Source of the DNA: CAYXAA01 sp964462985
GTDB lineage: Bacteria; Pseudomonadota; Alphaproteobacteria; Rhizobiales; Stappiaceae
Direction of reading: 5' to 3'
Length of the DNA stretch: 64,000 nucleotides
Assembly (NCBI GenBank): GCA_964462985.1
Contig: CAYXAA010000007.1
Coordinates: 62,001 to 126,000 of the forward strand
The stretch's first letter is position 1, and each line of letters begins with the position of its first letter. Under the pieces are notes generated by a model. It worked only from the letters and a program-made list of their open reading frames with translations, was not told the origin of the DNA and made no database searches. The translations under genes were made by a program, and so were the position numbers. Shown piece by piece: positions 7,575 through 15,690 of the stretch.

Positions 7575-8051
7575 TCAGCGCTTGGAGAACTGGAAGCTCC
7601 GGCGCGCCTTGCGCTTGCCGTATTTCTTGCGCTCGACCACGCGGCTGTCGCGGGTCAGGAAGCCTTCCTTCTTGAGCACGCCGCGCAGCTCCGGCTCGTA
7701 GTAGGTCAGGGCCTTGGAGATGCCGTGGCGCAGCGCACCGGCCTGACCCGACAGGCCGCCGCCAGAGACGGTGGCATCGATATCGTACTGGCCGTCGCGG
7801 TTGGTCAGGAAGATCGGCTGGCGCAGGATCATCTGCAGGACCGGGCGGGCGAAATAGTCCACGTAGTCCTTCTTGTTGACGGTGATCTTGCCGGTACCGG
7901 GACGGATCCAGACGCGGGCGATCGCGTCTTTGCGCTTGCCGGTGGCATAGGCGCGACCATGGGCGTCAAGCTTCTGGACGTGGACCGGAGCCTCGGGCGC
8001 AGACGGCGCGACGACGCTGCCGAGGTCTTCAAGGGACTGCAGCTCGGCCAT
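7575..8051 (-). CDS. rpsI: 30S ribosomal protein S9
   Basis: 158-residue S9, contacting the P-site tRNA through its basic C-terminal tail. Recognised by YATGKRKDAIARVW near residue 36, the SGGGLSGQAGALRHGI segment and the C-terminal KYGKRKARRSFQFSKR. The N-terminus carries the approximately 30-residue extension usual in alphaproteobacteria. The ATG at 8051 sits 2 nt past the rplM stop and is preceded by GGAGGG; an in-frame TTG six bases upstream is less likely. It is cotranscribed with rplM. Confidence 0.97.
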   Translation of the reverse strand: MAELQSLEDLGSVVAPSAPEAPVHVQKLDAHGRAYATGKRKDAIARVWIRPGTGKITVNKKDYVDYFARPVLQMILRQPIFLTNRDGQYDIDATVSGGGLSGQAGALRHGISKALTYYEPELRGVLKKEGFLTRDSRVVERKKYGKRKARRSFQFSKR

Positions 8052-8053
8052 GA

Positions 8054-8518
8054 TCAAGCCCTCCGAGCGTTCTTGGCATTCATCGCCTTGACGTCGACGA
8101 CGGTCGGCGCCTGGGCTTCATGCGGGTGGGTGGAACCGGCATAGATCCGGAGATTCTTGAGCTGGCGGCGGGTCAGCGGGCCGCCCGGCATCATGCGCTC
8201 GACGGCCTTCTCCAGCACGCGCTCGGGGAATCGGCCCTCGATGATCTGGCGCGCGGTGCGCTCCTTGATGCCGCCCGGATAGCCGGTGTGCCAGTAGTAC
8301 TTCTTGTTCTCGTACTTGCGGCCGGTGAGCACCACCTTGTCCGCGTTGACGACGATCACGTTGTCGCCGCAGTCGACATGAGGCGTAAAGGTCGCCTTGG
8401 TCTTGCCGCGCAGAGTCTTGGCAATGAAGGCGGCGAGCCGCCCGACCACCATCCCCTCAGCGTCGATCAAGATCCACTTCTTGTCGACCTCGGCCGGCTT
8501 GGCATTGTAGGTCTTCAT
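8054..8518 (-). CDS. rplM: 50S ribosomal protein L13
   Basis: 154-residue L13, an early assembly protein binding 23S rRNA. The signatures KKWILIDAEGMVVGRLA near residue 12, HVDCGDNVIVVNA, the KYYWHTGYPGG motif and RMMPGGPLTRRQLKNLRIYAG are diagnostic. The ATG at 8518 gives MKTYNAKPAEV, the normal alphaproteobacterial N-terminus; the longer open frame upstream is non-coding leader. It forms a two-gene operon with rpsI. Confidence 0.97.
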   Translation of the reverse strand: MKTYNAKPAEVDKKWILIDAEGMVVGRLAAFIAKTLRGKTKATFTPHVDCGDNVIVVNADKVVLTGRKYENKKYYWHTGYPGGIKERTARQIIEGRFPERVLEKAVERMMPGGPLTRRQLKNLRIYAGSTHPHEAQAPTVVDVKAMNAKNARRA

Positions 8519-8682
8519 GGTTTCGATCCGTCGTTGGTTCACCCGGCCGGGCAAAAATCGCCAACCGGTCAAGGACTTGAAGCACAAAACGCTCGGCCGG
8601 CGCGGCGGCCGACGGCTTCATGCTCCAATACACGAGACCCGCGCGCGACGACGTCGCCCGGCGCGATCCCGATCCGGCGCCG

Positions 8683-8711
8683 GTCATACGGGCAACGCGG
8701 CGCGCCGTCAA
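8683..8711 (-). promoter_or_regulatory. Predicted sigma-70-type promoter for rplM-rpsI
   Basis: On the minus strand: -35 TTGACG (8711-8706), 17-bp spacer, -10 TATGAC (8688-8683). This would give a 5' leader of about 160 nt before the rplM ATG. TTGAC with a weakly conserved -10 is typical of strong alphaproteobacterial promoters. Confidence 0.55.
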
Positions 8712-8769
8712 GTGCGAAGTTCTGGATACCGTCGGAAATTAGACTGATATTACAGAGCGCTAACAAAGC

Positions 8770-8783
8770 GGTATTATAATACC
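8770..8783. promoter_or_regulatory. Perfect 14-bp palindrome GGTATTATAATACC
   Basis: An unspaced, fully self-complementary 14-mer in otherwise GC-rich sequence, 16 nt past the stop of the DUF6790-like gene and about 250 nt upstream of rplM. It contains TATAAT on both strands. It could be a dimeric regulator site or a -10 region. The 8519-8799 interval holds no gene. Confidence 0.55.
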
Positions 8784-8799
8784 ACAAAACTGGACGATA

Positions 8800-9321
8800 T
8801 CAGGGCATCACGCCGACGCCCTTGTTTTCGCCTCCCGTCCAGGCAAGCAGCAGGAAGCCCACGATCGGAATGAAGATGTCGGTCCAGAAGATGACGCCGG
8901 CATTGCCAGGCGCGAAGTTGCCGGCCGTAACCATCTGGTAGACGTGGCCACCGGCCGCACCCCAGAGGAAGCAGGCAGGCCCGACGATCGCGGCGATCCT
9001 CAGACCCCGCGAACCCTTGAAGGCGAGGAAGCCGATCGCAGCAAACCCGAGACTGGCAAAGCCGACCTCGGCCTGGAACGGGCTGTTCTCCCAGCCGATG
9101 AAGCGCGCCGCCATGTCGCCGAAGAAGACGTGCATGACGAAATTGTAGAGAAAGCTGAAGCCGATCGAGAACAGCAGGAACTGCGAGAACAGCGCTTCGG
9201 CCACCTCCCCGGCGAGGATCGGACGCTCGTTGACGGCAATGACGATCGCTGCGCCGATCAGGCCGAGGATGAAGAAGGTCAGGGTGAAGTTGGAGAGGAT
9301 AAGGCGGATCAGGTCGGACAT
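8800..9321 (-). CDS. DUF6790-like integral membrane protein
   Basis: 173-residue membrane protein with about five hydrophobic helices: residues 12-30, 43-65, 85-103, 108-130 and 140-162. No catalytic motif is visible; GGHVYQMVTAGNFAPGNAG is the longest polar loop. From memory the pattern fits family DUF6790, whose function is unknown. The ATG at 9321 follows GAAGATCGCGCC on the minus strand, a moderate ribosome site. It lies 29 nt downstream of a thioesterase on the same strand, so the two may be cotranscribed. Confidence 0.7.
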   Translation of the reverse strand: MSDLIRLILSNFTLTFFILGLIGAAIVIAVNERPILAGEVAEALFSQFLLFSIGFSFLYNFVMHVFFGDMAARFIGWENSPFQAEVGFASLGFAAIGFLAFKGSRGLRIAAIVGPACFLWGAAGGHVYQMVTAGNFAPGNAGVIFWTDIFIPIVGFLLLAWTGGENKGVGVMP

Positions 9322-9350
9322 GGCGCGATCTTCCGAAGGTGTGGGCCGGC

Positions 9351-9779
9351 CTAGCGAGGCGGGATCGAATAGGTCGCGGTGGCGTGCGCCACCAGATCGT
9401 CGTGGCCGGCGCCGGTGATGCCGCATTCGGTCACGGCAAGCCGCTTGCCAAGCTTGAGGAGGGAGCAGGTCGCGACCACGTCGCCGGGCTCGGGCTTGCG
9501 CAGGAAGTTGATGTTGAGATTCGTGGTGACCGCGAGTGCGACCGGGCCGATATGGCCGAGAATCACCACATAGGCAGCAAGGTCGGCAAGCGTCATCAAG
9601 CTCGGGCCGGAGACCGTACCGCCAGGACGCAAGTGCCGGTCGGTGGCGGAAAGCCGCATCACGGCCGTGCCTGGCGCAATGCGCTCGAAGCGGTAAACGG
9701 AACCGTCGGCGTGGATCTGCGGGAATTCGCGGTCGAGGAAGGTCGAGATCTCCTCGATGGTCATGACCGGCTGCAGCAA
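9351..9779 (-). CDS. Hotdog-fold PaaI-type thioesterase
   Basis: 142-residue single hotdog domain, predicted to hydrolyse an acyl-CoA. Typical features are LRPGGTVSGPSLMTLADLAAYVV with the conserved G and catalytic-loop acidic residue in the long helix, followed by TTNLNINFLRKPEPGDV. The start is probably the TTG at 9779, because GAGGAGGGGGCC lies directly before it; the ATG at 9764 (MTIEEIS) lies too far from that site. It is divergent from an enoyl-CoA hydratase gene, and the 141-nt intergenic region should hold both promoters. The substrate is unknown. Confidence 0.85.
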   Translation of the reverse strand: MLQPVMTIEEISTFLDREFPQIHADGSVYRFERIAPGTAVMRLSATDRHLRPGGTVSGPSLMTLADLAAYVVILGHIGPVALAVTTNLNINFLRKPEPGDVVATCSLLKLGKRLAVTECGITGAGHDDLVAHATATYSIPPR

Positions 9780-9920
9780 GGCCCCCTCCTCCCGGTTGAA
9801 TGCCGGATAGTGGTAGCGGGCGAAACCGGGAGCGACAAGGGGCCGGCCTCCCGGCCGTGGCTTTCACGCACCGCCCACTCCACTATAAAGAGGAAAGTCA
9901 ACCAACACCGAGGAAGCGCC

Positions 9921-10739
9921 ATGGTCCTTGCCGCCGTCGAAGACACCCCGATCCCGCCGCTCGGCGAACGGCGGGACGGACCGGTGCTGACGCTGACGAT
10001 GCAGCGGCCTCAGCGGCTGAACTCGCTGTCGGAGGAGATGATGGCCGCGCTGCACGGCGCGCTCGACGGAGCCAAGACCGATGACAGGGTGCGTGTCATC
10101 GTGCTGCGTGCCGAGGGCAAGGTGTTCTGCGCCGGCCACGACCTCAAGGAGATGACGGCGGCGCGCGCGAACCCGGACCGCGGGCGGGCGTACTACACCG
10201 ACGTGATGGGCCGCTGCGCGCATCTGATGCAGACGATCGTGCGCCACCCCAAGCCGGTGATCGCGGTCGTTGAGGGCCTGGCAACGGCCGCCGGCCTGCA
10301 ACTCGTCGCCTCCTGCGACCTGGCGATCGCGACGGATACGGCGAGCTTCTGCACGCCGGGCGTCAACATCGGTCTGTTCTGCTCGACCCCGATGGTGGCG
10401 CTGTCGCGCAACGTCGCGCGCAAGCAGGCGATGGAGATGCTGCTCACCGGCGAGACCATCGACGCCTCGACCGCCAAGGACTTCGGCCTGATCAACCGCA
10501 TCGTGCCGAGGGACTATCTCGATCAGGTGGTGAAGAAATACGCCGAGACCATCGCCGCCAAGTCGCCGCTGACGGTGAAGATCGGCAAGGAGGCGTTCTA
10601 CCGCCAGCAGGAGATGGGCTTGTCCGAAGCCTATGACTACTGTGCCGCTGTGATGGTCGAGAACATGCTGGCGCGGGATGCCGAGGAAGGGATTGGCGCG
10701 TTCCTGGAGAAGCGCCAGCCGCAGTGGGAGGGACGGTGA
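9921..10739 (+). CDS. Enoyl-CoA hydratase/isomerase family protein (ECHDC3-like)
   Basis: 272-residue crotonase-fold protein. The oxyanion-hole segments are AEGKVFCAGHDLKEM near residue 67 and the ATAAGLQLVASCDLAIA stretch near residue 125. The catalytic glutamate positions of classical crotonase are not obvious (NIGLFCSTPMVALSRNV instead of PEV/E patterns), which fits the ECHDC3-like subgroup and makes the reaction uncertain. The ATG at 9921 follows GAGGAAGCGCC. A TATAAA lies at 9893-9898, 23 nt before it. Divergence from the thioesterase suggests both act on acyl-CoA pools. Confidence 0.88.
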   Translation: MVLAAVEDTPIPPLGERRDGPVLTLTMQRPQRLNSLSEEMMAALHGALDGAKTDDRVRVIVLRAEGKVFCAGHDLKEMTAARANPDRGRAYYTDVMGRCAHLMQTIVRHPKPVIAVVEGLATAAGLQLVASCDLAIATDTASFCTPGVNIGLFCSTPMVALSRNVARKQAMEMLLTGETIDASTAKDFGLINRIVPRDYLDQVVKKYAETIAAKSPLTVKIGKEAFYRQQEMGLSEAYDYCAAVMVENMLARDAEEGIGAFLEKRQPQWEGR

Positions 10740-10868
10740 CCCCGAGGTCATCATGTTCCGTTAGGCTGGCGCTTGGTCATACCGGACGCTCGCAAATGTC
10801 CTTCGCAGCCCGGCTTGGCGCGGTCCCAAATTGCCGCCGAGCATTTCCTCCGTCAGAGTGCCTTCAAG

Positions 10869-11408
10869 ATGAACCACGACGCCTACCCCGACGCCTACAT
10901 CCGCTCAATTCTCGACGAGGTGAAGACGATCGCCATGGTCGGCGCGAGCGCCAACACCGTCAGGCCGTCCTATTTCGTGCTGAAGTACCTGTTGTCGAAG
11001 GGCTACAAGGTGATCCCGATCAACCCGGGGCTCGCCGGCAAGCAGATCCTCGGCCAGACGGTCTACGGCCGGCTTGCCGATGTTCCGGAGCCGATCGACA
11101 TGGTCGACATCTTCCGCAATTCGGAAGCCGCAGGTGCCATTGTCGACGAGGCGCTGGAGCTTGAGCCGAAGCCAAAGGCGATCTGGATGCAACTCACCGT
11201 GCGCAACGATGAGGCGGCGGTGCGGGCAGAAGCCGCGGGCGTCAAGGTGGTGATGAACCGCTGCCCCAAGATCGAATACGGCAGGCTCTCCGGCGAGATC
11301 GGCTGGACCGGGGTCAACTCGCGCCGGCTGTCATCGAGGCGGCCTGCGCTGAAGGCGGGGTACCAGCACCGCGGCCTGCAGGCGGCGCCTGGAAAGACCG
11401 ACTCCTGA
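10869..11408 (+). CDS. CoA-binding (Rossmann-fold) domain protein
   Basis: 179-residue protein of the CoA_binding_2 family (YccU-like). IAMVGASANTVRPSYFVLKYLLSKGYKVIPINPG near residue 22 is the nucleotide/CoA-binding beta-alpha-beta unit, and MNRCPKIEYGRL is the conserved C-terminal segment. No catalytic domain follows. It precedes metY by 120 nt on the same strand; I recall this pair as recurrent in alphaproteobacteria, suggesting a link with sulfhydrylation or acyl-CoA-derived O-acetylhomoserine. That link is inference. The start at ATG 10869 is supported by the family N-terminus. Confidence 0.88.
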   Translation: MNHDAYPDAYIRSILDEVKTIAMVGASANTVRPSYFVLKYLLSKGYKVIPINPGLAGKQILGQTVYGRLADVPEPIDMVDIFRNSEAAGAIVDEALELEPKPKAIWMQLTVRNDEAAVRAEAAGVKVVMNRCPKIEYGRLSGEIGWTGVNSRRLSSRRPALKAGYQHRGLQAAPGKTDS

Positions 11409-11528
11409 GCGGGCGGCGGAGGCCCGCGGGGACGCTTCGGCGGGAAAACCCCGCCCGGGCGGAATCGGCTTTGACGCTGCGATCGATTGGTTCTACCAAC
11501 GGGCGGAGCGAACAAGCGGAGGAGTTTC

Positions 11529-12818
11529 ATGAGCGACCGCATTCCCGGCTTCTCGACACTGGCGATCCATGCCGGTGCCCAGCCCGATCCCTCGACCGGC
11601 GCGCGGGTGACGCCGATCTATCAGACGACCTCGTTCGTGTTCGACGACGTCGACCACGCCGCCTCGCTGTTCGGCCTGCAGGCCTTCGGCAACATCTACA
11701 CCCGCATCACCAATCCGACCACGGCGGTGCTGGAGGAGCGGGTCGCCGCGCTCGAGGGTGGAACGGCGGCGCTTGCGGTCGCATCCGGCCACGCCGCGCA
11801 GTTTCTCGCGTTCCATACGCTGCTGACGCCAGGTGACAACATCGTTGCCGGCAACAAGCTCTACGGCGGCTCGATCAACCAGCTCAACCACTCGTTCAAG
11901 AATTTCGGCTGGGAGGTTCGCTGGGCCGAAAGCACCGATCCGGCAAGCTTCGAGGACAAGATCGACGACCGGACCCGGGCGATCTTCATCGAGAGCCTGG
12001 CCAACCCCGGCGGCATCATCGTCGACATCGAGGCAATCGCGGCCCACGCGCGTCGTCACAATGTGCCGCTCATCGTCGATAACACCCTGGCGAGTCCCTA
12101 CCTGTGCCGGCCGCTCGAGCATGGCGCTGACATCGTGGTGCACTCGCTCACCAAGTTCATGGGCGGACACGGCAATTCCATGGGCGGCGTCATCGTCGAC
12201 GGCGGCTCCTACGATTGGTCGGCGACCGAGAACTACCCGATGCTGTCAAAACCGCGGCCCGAGTACCACGGCATGGTGCTGCACGAGACCTTCGGCAACT
12301 TCGCCTTCGCCATCGCCTGCCGCGTGCTCGGCCTGCGCGATCTCGGGCCGGCGCTGTCTCCGATGAACGCCTTTCTGCTCCTCAACGGCATCGAAACCCT
12401 GCCGCTGCGGATGCAGCGCCATTGCGACAATGCACTGAAGGTGGCGCTTTATCTCTCCGGCCATCCGAAGGTCGAGTGGGTGTCCTATGCAGGCCTGCCG
12501 GAGGACCCGCACCACGCGCTGCAGCAGAAATACATGCCAAGGGGCGCGGGCGCGGTGCTGACCTTCGGCGTCAAGGGCGGCTATGATGCCGGTGTCGCGC
12601 TGGTGTCGTCGGTCGAGTTGTTCTCGCATCTCGCCAACATTGGCGATACCCGGTCACTGATCATCCACCCGGCCTCCACCACCCATCGCCAGCTCTCGGA
12701 CGAGCAGAAGACGGCGGCCGGCGCCGGACCAGAGGTGGTGCGGCTTTCCGTCGGACTGGAGGATCCGGAGGACATCATCGCCGATCTGGAGCAGGCGCTC
12801 GCGGCGATCGAAAGCTGA
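11529..12818 (+). CDS. metY: O-acetylhomoserine aminocarboxypropyltransferase (sulfhydrylase)
   Basis: 429-residue Cys/Met-metabolism PLP enzyme that makes homocysteine from O-acetylhomoserine and sulfide. Diagnostic parts: GFSTLAIHAGAQPD at the N-terminus, TPIYQTTSFVFDD, YTRITNPTTAVLEERVAALEGG near residue 57, LYGGSINQLNHSFKNFGW, and the PLP lysine in VHSLTKFMGGHGNSMGG. The C-terminal HPASTTHRQLSDEQ and VGLEDPEDIIADL complete the fold. The length fits MetY (about 430) and not MetB/MetZ (about 390). The ATG follows GGAGG with good spacing. No SAM riboswitch is recognisable in the 120-nt leader. Confidence 0.95.
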   Translation: MSDRIPGFSTLAIHAGAQPDPSTGARVTPIYQTTSFVFDDVDHAASLFGLQAFGNIYTRITNPTTAVLEERVAALEGGTAALAVASGHAAQFLAFHTLLTPGDNIVAGNKLYGGSINQLNHSFKNFGWEVRWAESTDPASFEDKIDDRTRAIFIESLANPGGIIVDIEAIAAHARRHNVPLIVDNTLASPYLCRPLEHGADIVVHSLTKFMGGHGNSMGGVIVDGGSYDWSATENYPMLSKPRPEYHGMVLHETFGNFAFAIACRVLGLRDLGPALSPMNAFLLLNGIETLPLRMQRHCDNALKVALYLSGHPKVEWVSYAGLPEDPHHALQQKYMPRGAGAVLTFGVKGGYDAGVALVSSVELFSHLANIGDTRSLIIHPASTTHRQLSDEQKTAAGAGPEVVRLSVGLEDPEDIIADLEQALAAIES

Positions 12819-12827
12819 GGCGAGGCT

Positions 12828-12849
12828 GGGCCGCCACGTCAGGCGGCCC
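12828..12849. terminator. Hairpin between convergent metY and ctaA
   Basis: Perfect 8-bp stem GGGCCGCC / GGCGGCCC with loop ACGTCA. The loop contains the ctaA stop codon (minus-strand TGA at 12839-12841), and the hairpin begins 10 nt after the metY stop. A bidirectional terminator is likely, though no T-run follows on either strand. Confidence 0.5.
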
Positions 12850-13915
12850 GCCGGCTCCGCACTAAAAATTCCACCGCCAGCATCAGCACCACCAGAGCGA
12901 AACCTTGGTGCGTGAGCGCGGCGTCAAACCGGACCTGGGTCAAAAGCGCGGCAACGCCGAGGGCGGCCTGGACGAGGACAGCGACCGCAACATAGGCCGC
13001 AATCCGGCGCACGGAGGCCGGGGCGGCAAAGGCGACCACGGCCGCGACGGCGATGAGCGCATAGGCCGTCATGCGGTGCTGGAACTGGACCGTCATGGCA
13101 TTCTCGAACAGGTTGACCCAGGCCGGCTGCATGATCAGCAGGCCATCCGGAACGAATTGGCCGTCCATCAGCGGCCAGGTGTTGTAGCCCATGCCGGCGT
13201 CGAGACCGGCGACGAGGCCGCCGAGGAAGATCTGCACGAATACGAGGAGGAGCAACAGCCAAGCAGCCCCGATGAACTGCCCCCTGCCCCCGGCTCTCAG
13301 GCTTTCCTCGCCGGCGGCCTGCTTGAGCACCCGCGCGATCCAGAACAGGTAGGCGAGGATTACGCAGGCAAGCGTGAGGTGGATGGCAAGTCGATACTGG
13401 CTGACGTCGACCCGGTCGACGAGGCCGGAGGTCACCATCCACCAGCCGATCGCGCCCTGCAGTCCGCCGAGCACGAAGCCGGCCGCGAGCCGTGGCTTCA
13501 GCCAGGGTTCCACCCGCCCACGCGCCCAGAACCAGGCGAGCGGCAGGAAATAGGCCAGCCCGATCACCCGGCCGAGCAGCCGGTGCCCCCATTCCCACCA
13601 GAAGATCGTCTTGAACTCGTCAAGCGTCATGCCCTTGTTGATGACTTGGTACTCGGGGATCTGGCGGTACTTGTCGAACTCCTCTTGCCAGTCGGCGGCG
13701 GTGAGCGGCGGGATCACGCCGTGGATCGGCTTCCACTCGGTAATGGAAAGGCCCGAGTCGGTGAGCCGCGTCGCGCCACCGACCAGCACCATGGCAACGA
13801 TCAGCGCCGTGACGACGTAGAGCCAAAGGCGGATGGCGCGGCGGTCTCGCGCACGCATCGACGCTGCAGCTGTTGCGCTGCCTGCGCCCTCCGCTCCTGC
13901 GATCTCAAGCGTCAT
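12839..13915 (-). CDS. ctaA: Heme A synthase (COX15/CtaA family)
   Basis: Inner-membrane enzyme converting heme O to heme A for aa3-type cytochrome oxidase. 358 residues with eight predicted helices in two homologous four-helix halves. Conserved features: GGATRLTDSGLSITEWKPI near residue 46, the heme-ligand histidine in WWEWGHRLLGR, IHLTLA, GLDAGMGYNTWPLMDG, and the second-half ligands in QFQHRMTAY and LTHQGFALVVL. I chose the ATG at 13915 because GAGGAACGTG precedes it; the longer frame adds 35 residues without family similarity. It is the proteobacterial type 2 form, longer than the Bacillus enzyme. Confidence 0.95.
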   Translation of the reverse strand: MTLEIAGAEGAGSATAAASMRARDRRAIRLWLYVVTALIVAMVLVGGATRLTDSGLSITEWKPIHGVIPPLTAADWQEEFDKYRQIPEYQVINKGMTLDEFKTIFWWEWGHRLLGRVIGLAYFLPLAWFWARGRVEPWLKPRLAAGFVLGGLQGAIGWWMVTSGLVDRVDVSQYRLAIHLTLACVILAYLFWIARVLKQAAGEESLRAGGRGQFIGAAWLLLLLVFVQIFLGGLVAGLDAGMGYNTWPLMDGQFVPDGLLIMQPAWVNLFENAMTVQFQHRMTAYALIAVAAVVAFAAPASVRRIAAYVAVAVLVQAALGVAALLTQVRFDAALTHQGFALVVLMLAVEFLVRSRRAA

Positions 13916-14121
13916 CACGTTCCTCGTATTTATGGACAGTGGCGGCATAGCCTGCCTCGCCGACCCGGTCATCGCCGCATGAGCCGGCGTGTGGCCGCTG
14001 ACGAACCACACCATGGACATCTATCGTGCCCCGTTATAGGTCAGCAGCTCGATTGACAACATCCGGCGCATGCCTCCACCAGGCCCGTGCGGCCAAGGGT
14101 CGCGCTGCAACAGGAGATGCC

Positions 14122-14322
14122 ATGCCTCCCCGCCTGAAGAAATTCATCGGCATGGTCATGCTGGTCGGCTTCGTCATTGTCTACGCCTTCACAGCCATGG
14201 TGATCGGAGACATGACGCTGCAGACTGCCGCCCAGCCGGTGCGGCTGCTCTATTACGCCATTGCGGGAGTCGTCTGGGTGATACCGGCGGGCGCCATCAT
14301 CTGGTGGATGCAGCGACCTTGA
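14122..14322 (+). CDS. DUF2842 small membrane protein
   Basis: 66-residue protein with two hydrophobic segments (about residues 9-30 and 41-62) and a basic N-terminus (MPPRLKKFIG). It matches the alphaproteobacterial DUF2842 family, which has no assigned function. AGGAGATGCC precedes the ATG. It is divergent from ctaA by 206 nt and often neighbours ctaA in this group, so a role near cytochrome oxidase biogenesis is possible but unproven. Confidence 0.85.
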   Translation: MPPRLKKFIGMVMLVGFVIVYAFTAMVIGDMTLQTAAQPVRLLYYAIAGVVWVIPAGAIIWWMQRP

Positions 14323-14328
14323 CCGCCG

Positions 14329-15453
14329 TCAGCCACGCTGCCTTCGGGACATTTCCCCTGACAGCAGGCTGAACCGGCCGTGCGGCCGCAAGCCTATCCG
14401 ATCGGAGAGGCCGCGCGCCCAATTGTAGATCGGGAACGGGGCGCCGGTGAGATACTGCCCGACGTAGGTCGCGTGCTGGAAATGCCCGTTCAGCGACACA
14501 CGCGGCAGGGCCAGCCGTTCCCTCTGTTGGCCGCGGAACAGCACACCCGGGCGCGTTGTGACCGCGCAGTCAAAGCCGAATCCTCCGAGCACTTCCACCG
14601 TACGACGGTCGACTGCCGCTTCGTAGCCATAGGGATAGGCAAAGTGCTGCGGCCGGATACCGAGCTCGGCTTCGAGCCGCTTCAGTCCCATTTGGACGTC
14701 GGCCGCCATGTCTTCGCGGCTCAGCCGCGCCAGCGCAAAGTGATCATGCGTATGGGCGCCGATCGACACCAGTGGATCGGCGACCAGCCGCCGCAGGTCA
14801 TCCCAGCTCAGGGTCAGCTCATCGGCAAGCGCAGCCAGATCGAGTCCATGCGCTGCCGCCATGCGGCGGATCTCGAGGCGTTGCGCGGCTTCGCTCATAT
14901 CCTGGGACAACCAGGCCCGCGCCCGGCAATAGGCCGCACATTTTTCCTCGGCGGTCGAAGCCGGCAGCCGTTCCATACGTGCGCCAAGCGGGATCTCGAC
15001 CTGATCGGCGGCGGCGACAATCCGCTCCAGCGCGATCCACCACAGCTCGGAGCTCCTGTCGACGAAGCCTGTGGTGACGAAGATGGTGAACGGCACGCCG
15101 TTTCGCTTCAGCACGGGATAGGCGTAATCGAGATTGTCGCGATACCCGTCGTCGAGGGTCAGAACGGCGAACCGCCCGGCAGCGCCGCCGTCGTCGAGGC
15201 GGCGCATCGCCTCGGCGAGCGAGACGAACTCGAGCCCGGCGGCGCGGACCTGACGGATGGTCGCGTCCAGGAACTCCGGGGTCACTTCCAGATGCGCGTT
15301 GGGGGCAAATCCGGTGTCCGGTGCGGCCGGCCGGACGCTGTGCAGGGTGAATACCAATCCGTCCCCGCTGGTCCAAGGCGCGACGATCCGCCCGAGCCCG
15401 CTCATGGCGAGCGCCCGGAGACCGCCGGACAGGAGGACCTTACGGATATTCAT
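14329..15453 (-). CDS. Polysaccharide deacetylase (NodB-homology, CE4)
   Basis: 374-residue protein with a NodB domain. The metal-dependent deacetylase motifs are visible: LTLDDGYRDN (catalytic and metal Asp) near residue 103, IGAHTHDHFALARLS (metal His pair) near residue 222, and HFAYPYGYE near residue 259. There is no clear signal peptide, so it may act in the cytoplasm or on lipid-linked intermediates. The ATG at 15453 is the likely start; a GTG four codons upstream is possible. It opens the exopolysaccharide locus and is divergent from an acyltransferase gene. Likely role: removing N-acetyl or O-acetyl groups from the polymer. Confidence 0.88.
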   Translation of the reverse strand: MNIRKVLLSGGLRALAMSGLGRIVAPWTSGDGLVFTLHSVRPAAPDTGFAPNAHLEVTPEFLDATIRQVRAAGLEFVSLAEAMRRLDDGGAAGRFAVLTLDDGYRDNLDYAYPVLKRNGVPFTIFVTTGFVDRSSELWWIALERIVAAADQVEIPLGARMERLPASTAEEKCAAYCRARAWLSQDMSEAAQRLEIRRMAAAHGLDLAALADELTLSWDDLRRLVADPLVSIGAHTHDHFALARLSREDMAADVQMGLKRLEAELGIRPQHFAYPYGYEAAVDRRTVEVLGGFGFDCAVTTRPGVLFRGQQRERLALPRVSLNGHFQHATYVGQYLTGAPFPIYNWARGLSDRIGLRPHGRFSLLSGEMSRRQRG

Positions 15454-15690
15454 CGATTGCAGCACCCCCGCCGCGGACCTATCGACAATCAGTCATGCTA
15501 CCCACGCATTCTTTAGAACTTGTTGCTATGAAAAGCGCCCCGCGTCGGTTGCGGTGAATAATCTCAGGCCGCATTCCGGCGCCGCCATTGTTCATGTCGG
15601 GCATGAAGATTGTGCTCCAAAGCTTTGAGGTAGAAATACTTTGGACGGAAGGCGTGATTGATCGCTCGCCTATCGGGAACGGCTGAGACC

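Noticed and set aside
11409..11528. Possible SAM riboswitch before metY
   Set aside because: The region forms GC-rich hairpins, but I could not match SAM-I or SAM-II core sequences; without a covariance search it is not supported.
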